A stretch of 64,000 nt of DNA from Brevibacillus ruminantium (GCF_023746555.1 NZ_CP098755.1:772001-836000), one strand, 5' to 3'. Numbered from the stretch's first letter, positions 34,110-43,391 are shown. Notes: generated from the sequence alone by a model not told the origin. Made by a program: numbers and translations.

Positions 34110-35011
34110 ACAATCTGGACGATTTATTCCGGCAGGAAGCATCCGGCCATTCTTCCGCGAATTCGTCCGAGCAACCTTTTGACAAGGAAGCCTGGGCACA
34201 AAAAAAGCAGGAACTCAGGCAATGGGCCTACGAGACGATTGATGCCGCCACGACCGCCATCTCGCAAAGCGGCGATGAATTTCAACGATATCTGGATGTG
34301 CAAAGCCGTTTCGACCGCTACAGCGTATCCAATGCGCTTCTGATTCTCACGCAGCGGCCGGAGGCGACCCGCATCGCCGATTTCGATTCGTGGAAGGAAC
34401 AAGGCGTGTTTATTCGCCGCAAGGAAACCGGCTTTTATATTTTGGAGCCGGGCGAGGAGTACCGGAGGGAAGACGGCAGCACCGGCATCAGTTATAACCT
34501 TAAAAAGATGTTCGACATCGCGCAAACGACGGCCAACCCAAAACGGGAACAACCGACCTATCCGGACGACCGAATGCGTATCAAAGCCTTGATGGATCGT
34601 ACCCCTGTCCCGATCGTCATCGGCGATGCGCTCCCACCGGAAACGCATGCGCTCTACCAGCCGGATACGAGAAATATTTTCATTCGCCGAGGCATGGATG
34701 CCGGGGACATTTTCCGGTCGCTCGCGCAGGAGCTGGCGCATGCGGAAGTGGATCGCGGCGATGGTCGTTACAGCCGTTCCGAATATACCTTCCATGCTTA
34801 CTGCGCCTCTTACATGCTGTGCAAACAGTTCGGCGTAGACACGTCTTCCTTTCGTTTCCATCGAGTGCCGGAGAAGCTGAAGAACATGGAGCCGCAGCAA
34901 ATCCGCACCGAACTGGCAGTGATGAAAGATACCGCGCACGACATTGCCCGCAGGATGAACCGGATGCTGGCGCAGCAGCGGCAGCAGCATCGGACAGAAC
35001 CAGCAAGATAG
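34106..35011 (+). CDS. ArdC-like antirestriction protein with altered metallopeptidase site
   Basis: 301 residues. An N-terminal ssDNA-binding ArdC-like domain (about 50-120; FDRYSVSNALLILTQRPEATRIADFDSW is its signature region) is followed by a zincin-like domain. Where ArdC proteins carry HExxH, this one reads QELAHAE near 209-215: the first His is Gln, so zinc proteolysis is doubtful. ArdC from IncW plasmids protects incoming ssDNA from restriction (known). Overlap ATGA with the PcfB-like gene. Confidence 0.75.
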   Translation: MNNLDDLFRQEASGHSSANSSEQPFDKEAWAQKKQELRQWAYETIDAATTAISQSGDEFQRYLDVQSRFDRYSVSNALLILTQRPEATRIADFDSWKEQGVFIRRKETGFYILEPGEEYRREDGSTGISYNLKKMFDIAQTTANPKREQPTYPDDRMRIKALMDRTPVPIVIGDALPPETHALYQPDTRNIFIRRGMDAGDIFRSLAQELAHAEVDRGDGRYSRSEYTFHAYCASYMLCKQFGVDTSSFRFHRVPEKLKNMEPQQIRTELAVMKDTAHDIARRMNRMLAQQRQQHRTEPAR

Positions 35012-35058
35012 GAGCGCCGCGCGGGACATGTTCAATTTTTGTTCAGGAGGGAGCGCCT

Positions 35059-35250
35059 GTGAAGGAAGAAGAACGGATTCTCTGTTTGGATCATTACGAG
35101 CATGGCATTGTGGTGCATGCGCTGAATGCGCTGCGTAACGATTTGATCGGCGAGAAGCGCCCCACCGATGCCGTCGATGAACTGTTGCTCAAAACGATTG
35201 AAGCCCCTTATCAAAAACATAAACGCCGGAGTCACCATGAGGCGCGTTGA
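35059..35250 (+). CDS. Small conjugation-operon protein, unknown
   Basis: 63 residues, mostly helical (EERILCLDHYEHGIVVHALNAL...AVDELLLKTIEA). GTG 35059 follows AGGAGGG (35046-35052). The end overlaps the coupling-protein start by 14 bases, so it is translated as part of the operon. Comparable 60-70 residue proteins occur before virD4 in many Firmicute conjugative elements; no function is known to me. Confidence 0.72.
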   Translation: MKEEERILCLDHYEHGIVVHALNALRNDLIGEKRPTDAVDELLLKTIEAPYQKHKRRSHHEAR

Positions 35251-37006
35251 AACCGCAAGGAGTCATTTGATACTCTTTGCGGTTTTTTTGATTCCCGTCG
35301 TTTGGGCGGCATTGCTCACCGCTCCTTTTCTTTCCAGGGGGCTGCCGGCGATTGTGGAGCATCTGAGCGTGGCGATCTACCGCCCTTTTGACATCCGATG
35401 GGTGGAAGACACGCCCCGCTGTCTGCTCTTTTTTACGCTGGCTTATGGACTCGGCGTTGGAGTTTATCTGGCTTCTCCGCGAAACTACCGGCGTAGGGAG
35501 GAGCACGGCAGCGCCCGTTGGGGCCGGGCGAAAAGTATTTGCGCCAAATATCGAAGCAAGCAGCAGGAACAAAACAAAATTTTAACCAAGCAGGTTTGCA
35601 TCGGACTCGACGGTCGCAAGCATCGCCGGAATGTGAATGTGCTTGTCGTAGGCGGTTCCGGCTCCGGCAAAACGCGCTTTTACGCCAAACCGAACGTCAT
35701 GCAGGCGCATACGTCCTTCGTCGTTCTCGACCCGAAAGGCGAAATCTTGCGGGATACAGGCCATCTGCTCAAGGCCAAAGGGTATAACATCAAGGTGCTC
35801 GACCTGATCAATCCGCACCGCTCCCACGGCTACAACCCTTTCGCCTATTTGCACGACGACAAGGATGTGCTGAAACTGGTCACCAACCTGATACGCAATA
35901 CAACGCCGAAGGGCAGCAACACGAATGACCCGTTCTGGGAACGGTCCGAAACGGCGCTGTTGGAGGCGCTCATGTTGTATTTGCTTTATGAAGCGCCGCC
36001 GGAGGAACAGAATTTTCCGATGGTGATGGAGATGATCGCCGCAGCCGAAGTGCGGGAAGAAGACGAAACCTACCAGAGTCCGCTGGACGAGTTGTTTGAA
36101 CGGCTGGCCATGCGCGACCCGGAGCATTTGGCGGTCAAACAGTACAACATCTTCAAGCTGGCGGCGGGGAAAACGGCCAAATCGATTTTGATCGGCCTCG
36201 GCGTTCGGCTGGAGAAGTTCAACTTGCATTCGATCGCCGGGATGAGCCTGGTCGATGAAATGGAATTGGCTGTCATGGGAGAAAAGAAGACGGCGCTGTT
36301 TGCCGTCATTCCCGACAACGACAGCAGTTTCAACTTCATCGTCGGGATGCTCTACACCCAGCTTTTCCAATGCCTGATGTATGAGGCCGACTACCGGCAC
36401 GGCGGACGCTTGCCGGTGCACGTGCATTTCGTGATGGACGAATTCGCCAACGTTGCCTTGCCCGATGAATTCGACAAGCTGCTCTCCACCATGCGCAGCC
36501 GCGAGATTTCGGTTTCCATCATCCTGCAAAATTTGGCGCAGCTCAAAGCGCTGTATAAGGAGTCGTGGGAATCGATCGTGGGGAACTGCGACGTGTTTTT
36601 GTACCTGGGCGGCAATGAACAATCCACCCACAAATACGTCTCGGAGCTGCTAGGCAAGGAAACGATCGACACGAACACATACGGCCAAAGCAAGGGCCGC
36701 AGCGGCAGTTATTCGATCAACTATCAGTTGTCCGGCCGCGACTTGCTTACGCCCGATGAGGTGCGGCTTCTCGATAACCGCTATGCCCTGCTCTTTATTC
36801 GCGGCGAGCGTCCTGTTCAAGACGACAAATACGATTTGCTCAGGCATCCCCATGTCGCGCTCACGACGGATGGCAAAGGTCCTCCCTTCCAGCATGGCGG
36901 CACGGAACACGCTTTGGATTGGCGAACCGTGACGCTTGATGAAAACGGAGAGTATGAGCTTCTATCGGAAGAAGACATGGAGTCGCTATTTTTACGAAGG
37001 GAATGA
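35237..37006 (+). CDS. virD4: VirD4/TraG-type coupling ATPase
   Basis: 589 residues. Two N-terminal membrane helices (about 8-30 and 57-77) anchor a cytoplasmic ATPase with P-loop VGGSGSGKTRFY (about 138-149), Walker B HFVMDEFANVALPDEF (about 396-411) and a sensor block ILQNLAQLKALY. It links the relaxase-DNA complex to the VirB-like channel. ATG 35237 begins right at the first helix; the in-frame ATG 35168 would add a stretch inside the preceding gene. Overlaps the pilin gene by 4 bases. Confidence 0.95.
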   Translation: MRRVETARSHLILFAVFLIPVVWAALLTAPFLSRGLPAIVEHLSVAIYRPFDIRWVEDTPRCLLFFTLAYGLGVGVYLASPRNYRRREEHGSARWGRAKSICAKYRSKQQEQNKILTKQVCIGLDGRKHRRNVNVLVVGGSGSGKTRFYAKPNVMQAHTSFVVLDPKGEILRDTGHLLKAKGYNIKVLDLINPHRSHGYNPFAYLHDDKDVLKLVTNLIRNTTPKGSNTNDPFWERSETALLEALMLYLLYEAPPEEQNFPMVMEMIAAAEVREEDETYQSPLDELFERLAMRDPEHLAVKQYNIFKLAAGKTAKSILIGLGVRLEKFNLHSIAGMSLVDEMELAVMGEKKTALFAVIPDNDSSFNFIVGMLYTQLFQCLMYEADYRHGGRLPVHVHFVMDEFANVALPDEFDKLLSTMRSREISVSIILQNLAQLKALYKESWESIVGNCDVFLYLGGNEQSTHKYVSELLGKETIDTNTYGQSKGRSGSYSINYQLSGRDLLTPDEVRLLDNRYALLFIRGERPVQDDKYDLLRHPHVALTTDGKGPPFQHGGTEHALDWRTVTLDENGEYELLSEEDMESLFLRRE

Positions 37007-37311
37007 TGAAATTGAAAATCAAAAGGAAACGGCTGCTGGCGCTGTACATCATGCTGATGTTAACGGGAACCGTATTCGTCTCTACCGCTTATGCCGAGGG
37101 CGATCCGATGACGACGGTCAATAATTTGTCCACTTTCATATTCGGCTTAATCCGGGCCATCGGCATGATCATACTCGGCTTCGGCATTGTCCAGATCGGA
37201 TTGTCGCTCAAGTCTCACGATCCTTCCCAGCGAGCGAACGGGTTCCTGACGCTCGCCGGCGGGATTATCATTACTTTCACGAAGGAAATTCTTACCCTGA
37301 TTGCCGGATAA
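37003..37311 (+). CDS. VirB2/Maff2-like conjugative pilin
   Basis: 102 residues. A signal peptide (KRKRLLALYIMLMLTGTVFV, cleavage near AYA-E) is followed by two hydrophobic helices separated by a short polar turn (SLKSHDPSQRANG), the plan of VirB2/TrbC pilins. It precedes the VirB6-like gene with a stable hairpin between them. Probably the main surface subunit of the transfer channel. Confidence 0.82.
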   Translation: MMKLKIKRKRLLALYIMLMLTGTVFVSTAYAEGDPMTTVNNLSTFIFGLIRAIGMIILGFGIVQIGLSLKSHDPSQRANGFLTLAGGIIITFTKEILTLIAG

Positions 37312-37328
37312 ACGGGAGTCGCAAATGA

Positions 37329-37355
37329 GGGGAACGGACGGTTTGTCCGTTCCCC
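37329..37355 (+). other. Perfect 11-bp stem-loop behind the conjugative pilin gene
   Basis: GGGGAACGGAC (37329-37339), loop GGTTT, GTCCGTTCCCC (37345-37355). No T tract follows, so it is unlikely to be a strong terminator. It sits between the pilin gene and its downstream neighbour, as the hairpin at 13934-13965 does in the Tad-like locus. Confidence 0.7.
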
Positions 37356-37378
37356 GTCTACAGAAAAGGGGTGAGAAT

Positions 37379-38218
37379 ATGGCCAAAAACAGTTGGATTA
37401 TTGACAATCTCGAACATGCGCTCGATACGTGGAACGAGAAAATGAACGAAATCTGGCAGCTTGTCACCGAGTCGCCGGCCGACTTCAAGGGCGGCGGCGT
37501 TTGGCGCGTCATTACCGACATTCACGGCGCGTTGCAGGCGACGGGATTGGCGCTACTGGTCTTGTTTTTTGTGATTGGCGTGGTGAAAACGACCGGCAGT
37601 TTCGCCGAAATGAAAAAGCCGGAGATGGCCGTCAAGCTGTTTATTCGCTTTGTCCTGGCCAAAGCGGTCGTCACCTACGGGCTGGAGCTCATGATGGCGC
37701 TGTTTACCATTGTTCAGGGAATCATCTCCACGATGATGGGACGTTCCGGGTTTGGAAAGACGGAGGCCATGACCTTGCCGAACACCATTGCAAAAGCGAT
37801 TGAAGACGTCGGCTTTTGGCAAAGCATTCCGCTGTGGGTCGTCTCCCTTCTGGGCAGTCTGTTCATCATGGTGTTGTCTTTTGTGATGATACTCTCGGTG
37901 TACGGACGGTTTTTTCGCATCTATTTATATACGGCCATCGCTCCCGTTCCGCTCTCCGCCTTTGCCGGGGAGCCGAGCCAAAATATCGGCAAATCGTTTC
38001 TCAAAGGGTATGCAGCCGCTTGTCTGGAGGGAGCGATTATCGTACTCGCCTGCATCATCTACTCCGCCTTTGCCTCCGCTCCCCCGGCGGTCGATGAAGG
38101 CGCAGGCGCGGTTACGATGGTGTGGACGTACATTGGCGAGTTGATTTTCAACATGCTGGTACTCGTGGGGACGGTCAAAATGGCGGACCGGGTGGTGAGG
38201 GAGATGATGGGGCTGTAG
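37379..38218 (+). CDS. VirB6/TrbL-like channel membrane protein
   Basis: 279 residues with an N-terminal soluble helix pair, then at least five membrane helices (about 47-70, 85-110, 150-180, 215-235 and 245-270). The family feature is the run VYGRFFRIYLYTAIAPVPLSAFAG, a conserved aromatic turn of VirB6/TrbL proteins in Firmicute systems. ATG 37379 follows AAGGGGTGAG. The gene ends 3 bases before the opposing XRE regulator, so the two converge. Confidence 0.85.
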   Translation: MAKNSWIIDNLEHALDTWNEKMNEIWQLVTESPADFKGGGVWRVITDIHGALQATGLALLVLFFVIGVVKTTGSFAEMKKPEMAVKLFIRFVLAKAVVTYGLELMMALFTIVQGIISTMMGRSGFGKTEAMTLPNTIAKAIEDVGFWQSIPLWVVSLLGSLFIMVLSFVMILSVYGRFFRIYLYTAIAPVPLSAFAGEPSQNIGKSFLKGYAAACLEGAIIVLACIIYSAFASAPPAVDEGAGAVTMVWTYIGELIFNMLVLVGTVKMADRVVREMMGL

Positions 38219-38220
38219 CT

Positions 38221-38472
38221 TCATTCCGATTCTTCGCCTAACAATTCCCGGACGGAAACATCCAGCGCTTTGGCAATCGCAACGACTTCGTAGTCTTGGA
38301 CAAGCCGATACTGCCCTTCCAGACGCGAAAGACTGGTAGGACTGATGTCGAGACCAGCCGTTTGCAGTCTGGCGAGAAACTCCTTTTGTTTCATCCCCTT
38401 TGCCTTGCGGATGGCAACGACTCTCACGCCGATTATATTTTTGTCGCCTGGCGGTTCTTTTCGATGTTTCAT
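38221..38472 (-). CDS. XRE-family repressor inside the transfer region
   Basis: 83 residues with a single Cro/CI-type helix-turn-helix: IIGVRVVAIRKAKGMKQKEF (helices 1-2) and DISPTSLSRLEGQ (recognition helix). It is transcribed against the transfer genes, between the virB6-like and spo0E-like genes. TGAGGTG precedes ATG 38472; a GTG at 38487 is less likely. A 25-base palindrome lies 50 bases upstream, in position to cover its own promoter (TTGCGA at 38568-38563, 17-base spacer, TTTAAT at 38545-38540 on this strand), suggesting autoregulation and control of the right half of the transfer genes. Confidence 0.85.
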   Translation of the reverse strand: MKHRKEPPGDKNIIGVRVVAIRKAKGMKQKEFLARLQTAGLDISPTSLSRLEGQYRLVQDYEVVAIAKALDVSVRELLGEESE

Positions 38473-38521
38473 TTGTATGCACCTCACATTACAAGCAAAA
38501 TTGTACTTGAGTGCATCATTG

Positions 38522-38546
38522 TTTTAATGCGAATATCGCATTAAAA
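38522..38546. promoter_or_regulatory. Palindromic operator between XRE gene and right transfer genes
   Basis: TTTTAATGCGA (38522-38532), spacer ATA, TCGCATTAAAA (38536-38546): a perfect 11-bp inverted repeat. A further half-site, TCGCAATAAAATG (38563-38575), repeats the right arm with one change 27 bp downstream. Rightward, TTGTAC (38501-38506) plus 17 bases reaches TTAATG (38524-38529) inside the palindrome. One repressor dimer could therefore block both directions. Confidence 0.72.
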
Positions 38547-38641
38547 TGAAATAAACCGATTTTCGCAATAAAATGTAGAGATACTCTATCATTTAGACAG
38601 CCAGGAACGCCGATCTAATGAAGACGCTGGGAGGCCGACCG

Positions 38642-38827
38642 ATGACACGTTTGCTTGGTCAATTGGAGGAGGAAAGAAGGAAGTTGAACGAACTCGGGAA
38701 AAAATCTCTTGATCAGGGAATTCCTCTGTTCGAGAATGAGGCGGTTCAGGCTCAAAGCCGGAAGGTGGACGAATGGATCGTCCAGTGGCTTCAAAGGAAG
38801 TCCGGACGAGAGCATCAGCTGCGCTAG
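38642..38827 (+). CDS. Spo0E-like small protein
   Basis: 61 residues forming two predicted helices: MTRLLGQLEEERRKLNELGK and AVQAQSRKVDEWIVQWL. The second helix carries SRKVD, matching the S-[Q/R]-x-x-D signature of Spo0E-type aspartyl-phosphate phosphatases, which dephosphorylate Spo0A~P and delay sporulation (known for the family). GGGAGG (38629-38634) precedes ATG 38642. It is the first rightward gene after the palindromic operator. The assignment rests on a short motif and size. Confidence 0.6.
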   Translation: MTRLLGQLEEERRKLNELGKKSLDQGIPLFENEAVQAQSRKVDEWIVQWLQRKSGREHQLR

Positions 38828-38856
38828 ATCGCATTCGCACAAGGAGGGGGATGTCA

Positions 38857-39213
38857 ATGGAGTTTCCGTTATGGTTTCAAAATGCGATCCAGCGGCGGCT
38901 GGACCACGTTTCAGCTCGGATCGAACGCCATCCCGAGTTGCGCAGATGTCGCGATGAAGAGGGATCGGCTTTTCAAGCGATGTTTTCCGGCGTGGAGATG
39001 ACGCAGTTGCCGGCGTTTATGGAATGGGAGGACAAACAACATTTCACAAGGGCATTAGAGAATGAACGCTTGTATTTACAGGGGATGAGAGACGGCGCTC
39101 AGCTTGTATTTGCGCTTTTGGCCGATCCCCTTCCATCCGGCGATGAGTTGTTGGCAAGATCGAAAAAGACAGAGCCAACAACGGTTAAATCGGAGGATGG
39201 GGCCGAGCTGTAG
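38857..39213 (+). CDS. Conserved small protein of the transfer region
   Basis: 118 residues, starting MEFPLWFQNAIQRRLDHV. Helical and soluble, with GVEMTQLPAFMEWEDKQHF and LYLQGMRDGAQLVFALL; the latter resembles the end of helical-bundle proteins found beside PrgI genes in related elements. AAGGAGG at 38841-38847 favours ATG 38857 over ATG 38851. Function unknown. Confidence 0.68.
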   Translation: MEFPLWFQNAIQRRLDHVSARIERHPELRRCRDEEGSAFQAMFSGVEMTQLPAFMEWEDKQHFTRALENERLYLQGMRDGAQLVFALLADPLPSGDELLARSKKTEPTTVKSEDGAEL

Positions 39214-39247
39214 ACCATAGCGAGCATCGTTAATGGGAGGACTTCAA

Positions 39248-39613
39248 ATGGAAGTGAAAATCAACCGGGAAATCCGGGATTATACGGAAAGCTTATTCTT
39301 TGGACTGTCCTTGCGGCAGTTCTTTTTTTCTGTGCTGGCTGTCGGCGTGGCGATCGTCCTTTATTTTGGACTGCGCGGACGCTTTGGTTTGGAAACGCTC
39401 AGTTGGATGTGCATTATGGGGGCCGCGCCTTGCGCAGCCTTGGGTTTCATCAACTATCACGGCATGACGGCCGAGCAGTTGCTTTGGGCGTATGTGAAGT
39501 CGGAATTTCTGCTGCCAAGGCGATTCGTCTTCTATTCGACCAATATTTATGTTGAAGCGCTGAAAAAGAGCATGCAGTATCATGAGCAGGAAAGGATGAA
39601 GCGCCGTGATTAA
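39248..39613 (+). CDS. PrgI/VirB3-like inner membrane protein
   Basis: 121 residues. VKINREIRDYTESLFFGLSLRQ at the start is the PrgI signature, followed by two close membrane helices (about 25-65) and a cytoplasmic tail. It forms a subcomplex with the VirB4 ATPase, whose GTG start lies 8 bases inside this gene. GGGAGG at 39235-39240 precedes ATG 39248. Confidence 0.88.
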   Translation: MEVKINREIRDYTESLFFGLSLRQFFFSVLAVGVAIVLYFGLRGRFGLETLSWMCIMGAAPCAALGFINYHGMTAEQLLWAYVKSEFLLPRRFVFYSTNIYVEALKKSMQYHEQERMKRRD

Positions 39614-41933
39614 AACGCTCAGACGCATCATCAAGCAGGACAAGGAACGATTTGTTATCCCGAAAGGCGTTCAGCAAGTCATCCCGATTCGCGCCCTTTG
39701 GCCGGACGGGATTTTTTTTGTCGGCAACAAGTTCTCCAAATCGTATCGGTTCGAGGACATCAACTACGCCGTAGCGTCCAGGGAAGACAAGGAAGCGATG
39801 TTTTTGTCTTATTCCGAGCTGCTCAATTCCTTTGACAGCGGAGCGACCACGAAGATCACGATCCATAACCGGCGTATGAATCGGACCGATTTTGAAAGCT
39901 CGATTCTGATTCCGCTTCGGCAAGACCATCTTGATGTGTACCGGCAAGAGTACAACGAGATGTTGCTCGCAAAGGCCATCGGCGCGAACGGAACGATTCA
40001 GGAAAAGTACGTTACCATTTCTGTCGCCAAGAAAAATGTGGAGGAAGCCCGCCAATACTTCGCGAGGGTCGGAACCGAATTGATGTCGCATTTTTCCCGT
40101 CTCGGTTCCAAATGTATCGAACTGGATGCAACCGACCGTCTGCGCATTTTCCATGATTTCTTTCGGATTGGCGAGGAAGCGGATTTTCGTTTCCATCTGT
40201 CCGAAACAATGCGCAAGGGGCATGATTTCAAGGATTACATTTGCCCGGATACGTTCGAGTTTGAAAAAGATCATTTTCGGATGGGCAACTTTTTTGGCCG
40301 CGTCATCTTTCTGCGGGAATACGCCAGCTATATTAAGGACAGCATGGTGTCCGAGCTTTGCGACCTGAACCGGAATTTGCTGCTGTCGCTGGATATCATC
40401 CCGATTCCGACCGACGAGGCCGTTCGTGAGGTGGAGAGCCGTTTGCTCGGCGTGGAGACAAACATTACCAACTGGCAGCGGCGACAAAACCGGAACAACA
40501 ATTTTTCTGCCGTGGTCCCTTACGATATGGAGCAGCAACGCAAGGAGAGCAAAGAATTTCTGAACGACTTGACCACCCGCGACCAGCGGATGATGTTCGG
40601 CCTGCTGACGATGGTCCATATCGCGGACAGCAAGGAGCAGCTCGACAGCGATACGGAGGCGCTGCTCACAACCGCCCGCAAGCATTTGTGCCAGTTTTCC
40701 ACGCTTACCTACCAGCAAATGGACGGTCTGAATACGGTGCTCCCCTACGGCTTGCGGAAGGTTCACGCTTTGCGGACGTTAACGACGGAAAGCACGGCTG
40801 TCTTTATTCCGTTTCGGGCGCAGGAAATCGTGCATCCGGGCGGCATTTACTACGGACAAAATGTGATCAGCAAAAACATGATTATTGCCAACCGCAAGCA
40901 ACTGTTGAACGGAAACAGCTTTATCCTCGGCGTATCCGGTTCCGGCAAAAGCTTTACCGCGAAACGGGAAATCGTCAACCAGATGCTGGCCAGCGACGAC
41001 GATATTATTTTGATCGACCCGGAACGGGAATACTCCGCACTGGTGAACGCATTGGGCGGCGAGACGATTCATATATCCGCCACTTCGCCCAACCATATCA
41101 ATGCGATGGATATGAATCGTCAATATGGCGATGGAGCCAATCCGATCATTCTCAAATCGGAATTCGTCCTCTCGTTATGCGAGCAGTTGATTGGCGAATA
41201 TCAACTGGGAGCGAAGGAAAAGTCGCTCATTGACCGCTGCACCGCCAGCGTGTACAGGAAGTATTTGCAGAGCAACTATAAGGGGCAGCCGCCGACGCTT
41301 CAGGACTTTCGCGCGGAGCTGCTCAAGCAATCGGAGCCGGAAGCGCAGGACATCGCGCTTGCGATTGAACTTTTTACTTCTGGCAGTTTGAATACGTTCG
41401 CCAAGCCGACCAATGTCAATGTCCATAACCGGCTCATCTGCTACGACATTCTCGACTTGGGCAAACAGCTCCTCCCGATTGGCATGCTTGTTGTTTTGGA
41501 CAGCATCCTGAATCGGATTACACAAAATCGGGTTAAAGGCAAAAATACGTTTATCATTATTGACGAAATCTATCTTTTGTTTCAGCATGAATACAGCGCC
41601 AACTTTCTGTTCACGCTTTGGAAGCGCGTCCGAAAGTATGGCGCTTTTTGTACGGGAATTACGCAAAACGTGGATGATTTGCTGCAAAGCCATACGGCCC
41701 GGACTATGCTGGCGAACAGCGAATTTATCGTCATGCTGAATCAGGCCAGCACCGATCGGATGGAGCTTGCCGGGCTTCTCAATATTTCGGACCTGCAACT
41801 CTCCTATATTACCAATGTTGACGCCGGGAATGGATTGATGAAGGTAGGCAGTTCCCTTGTGCCGTTTACCGACAAGTTCCCGCGGAACACGAAACTGTAT
41901 CGCCTGATGACGACGAAGCCTGGGGATCATTAA
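39606..41933 (+). CDS. virB4: VirB4-type transfer ATPase
   Basis: 775 residues, full family length. N-terminal CagE/TrbE-like domain (about 20-320), then the ATPase with P-loop LGVSGSGKSFTAK (about 440-452), Walker B NTFIIIDEIYLLF (about 648-660) and the TQNVDDLL motif downstream. It powers pilus biogenesis and substrate transfer. GTG start with GAAAGGA at 39590-39596. It ends 8 bases before a strong terminator; the next element gene is 15 kb away. Confidence 0.95.
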   Translation: MIKTLRRIIKQDKERFVIPKGVQQVIPIRALWPDGIFFVGNKFSKSYRFEDINYAVASREDKEAMFLSYSELLNSFDSGATTKITIHNRRMNRTDFESSILIPLRQDHLDVYRQEYNEMLLAKAIGANGTIQEKYVTISVAKKNVEEARQYFARVGTELMSHFSRLGSKCIELDATDRLRIFHDFFRIGEEADFRFHLSETMRKGHDFKDYICPDTFEFEKDHFRMGNFFGRVIFLREYASYIKDSMVSELCDLNRNLLLSLDIIPIPTDEAVREVESRLLGVETNITNWQRRQNRNNNFSAVVPYDMEQQRKESKEFLNDLTTRDQRMMFGLLTMVHIADSKEQLDSDTEALLTTARKHLCQFSTLTYQQMDGLNTVLPYGLRKVHALRTLTTESTAVFIPFRAQEIVHPGGIYYGQNVISKNMIIANRKQLLNGNSFILGVSGSGKSFTAKREIVNQMLASDDDIILIDPEREYSALVNALGGETIHISATSPNHINAMDMNRQYGDGANPIILKSEFVLSLCEQLIGEYQLGAKEKSLIDRCTASVYRKYLQSNYKGQPPTLQDFRAELLKQSEPEAQDIALAIELFTSGSLNTFAKPTNVNVHNRLICYDILDLGKQLLPIGMLVVLDSILNRITQNRVKGKNTFIIIDEIYLLFQHEYSANFLFTLWKRVRKYGAFCTGITQNVDDLLQSHTARTMLANSEFIVMLNQASTDRMELAGLLNISDLQLSYITNVDAGNGLMKVGSSLVPFTDKFPRNTKLYRLMTTKPGDH

Positions 41934-41941
41934 CAAACAAC

Positions 41942-41985
41942 AGTAAGCGATTGGTCTTAACCGAGAACAATCGCTTACTTTTTTA
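41942..41985 (+). terminator. Strong terminator closing the transfer operon
   Basis: AGTAAGCGATTG (41942-41953) pairs exactly with CAATCGCTTACT (41968-41979), followed by a run of T to 41985. Bases to 42134 hold no further gene. Confidence 0.92.
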
Positions 41986-42134
41986 AATTGTTTTTCATTT
42001 TCCGGTTTAAACACTCTTGTAAAACTCACTGCCAATGGTGCTACTCTTTCTAAGTGGTTTAGGTTTTCGAATGTACCGCTAATTTCTAGTGTTAATTGAA
42101 CTAAGATACAGCGTGTTTTTCCGTTGAGTAACAT

Positions 42135-43391
42135 TCATTCATTACTTACGTCCGTTACAAAGACATATTCGTGCTCGTCGAGTCCAAACACGGTATGCAG
42201 GGATCGAATAACTTCATGGAGCCTTCTCCCTTCGATTACGCACGAAATTTTAATTTCAGACGTGCTGACCGTGTAAATGCTAACGCCGGTTTCGGCAATG
42301 GTATGAAACATCGTCGCTGCAAGACCAGGGGAACTGACATTTCCCGCCCCGACGATAGATACTTTCACCAAATCGGAGTGGGTTTCCAAGTTTTTGAAAC
42401 CAACATCTGCCTGGATGTGATAAAGCACACTTTTTGCCTTCTCCAGATCGGCGAGGCTAACGGTAAAGGACAGGTCAGCCTTGCCATTCCTTATTCCGCC
42501 TTGAACGATAAGATCGACATCAATGTCGTCATTCGCAAGCGAATTAAAAACCGCAGCGAGTCGGCTTGGGTTTGTAGGCATATCCAATAAGCTTACATGC
42601 GCAATAGGCTTGTCGAACGCGATGCCACGAACCACGATTCCTTGTTCCATATCCGTTTCCTCCTTTACTTGCGTACCTTCATGGTTCGTAAAGCTGGATC
42701 GAACGACCAACTTCACTTTATTTTGTTTGGCACATTCCACCGCACGGGGGTGAAGAACCGCCGCTCCGAGATGAGCCATTTCCAACATTTCGTCGTAAGA
42801 GATTTCCTTCAGTTTTCTGGCCTGCTTGACGATGCGCGGATCGGTTGAATAAACACCGTCCACATCCGTGTATATTTCGCACAAATCTGCCCGGATCGCT
42901 GCTGCAAGCGCGACAGCCGTCGTGTCGGAGCCCCCGCGTCCAAGCGTCGTAATCTCGCCATTCTCTGTCACTCCTTGGAAACCGGCTATAATGACAATGC
43001 GCCCCTGATTTAGCGCATTCATTATTCGATCTGCCTGAATGTCGATAATCCGTGCCTTCCCGTGGTTGGCTTCTGTACGAATGCCGGCTTGCCAGCCGGT
43101 TAAAGAGACCGCTTGTTCGCCCAGGGCGTGCAGCGCCATCGACAACAGGGCAACCGAAACTTGTTCTCCTGTACTGAGCAGCATGTCCATTTCACGCGCT
43201 GAAGGGGTTGCCTCCGCGATTTCTTTGGACAACTCGATCAAATCGTCCGTCGTATCTCCCATTGCGGAGACCACCACGACGCACTGATGGCCTTCCTGCC
43301 TTCGGTCCGCTATCCGACGCGCAACGCGCTTTATCCGTTTGGCGTCGCCTACGGAACTGCCGCCATATTTCATCACCAATAATGACAACAT
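42135..43391 (-). CDS. Aspartokinase
   Basis: 418 residues. ATP:L-aspartate phosphotransferase, the first step to lysine, diaminopimelate, threonine and methionine. The N-terminal kinase domain has [11 protein letters not shown] (catalytic Lys), [12 protein letters not shown] and [13 protein letters not shown]; two ACT domains follow (from about 265: [20 protein letters not shown] and [15 protein letters not shown]), so feedback inhibition is expected. The long alpha-type sequence resembles LysC/DapG. GGGAG and 6 bases precede ATG 43391. It is the last gene of a minus-strand run behind a c-di-AMP riboswitch. Confidence 0.95.
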   Translation of the reverse strand: MLSLLVMKYGGSSVGDAKRIKRVARRIADRRQEGHQCVVVVSAMGDTTDDLIELSKEIAEATPSAREMDMLLSTGEQVSVALLSMALHALGEQAVSLTGWQAGIRTEANHGKARIIDIQADRIMNALNQGRIVIIAGFQGVTENGEITTLGRGGSDTTAVALAAAIRADLCEIYTDVDGVYSTDPRIVKQARKLKEISYDEMLEMAHLGAAVLHPRAVECAKQNKVKLVVRSSFTNHEGTQVKEETDMEQGIVVRGIAFDKPIAHVSLLDMPTNPSRLAAVFNSLANDDIDVDLIVQGGIRNGKADLSFTVSLADLEKAKSVLYHIQADVGFKNLETHSDLVKVSIVGAGNVSSPGLAATMFHTIAETGVSIYTVSTSEIKISCVIEGRRLHEVIRSLHTVFGLDEHEYVFVTDVSNE

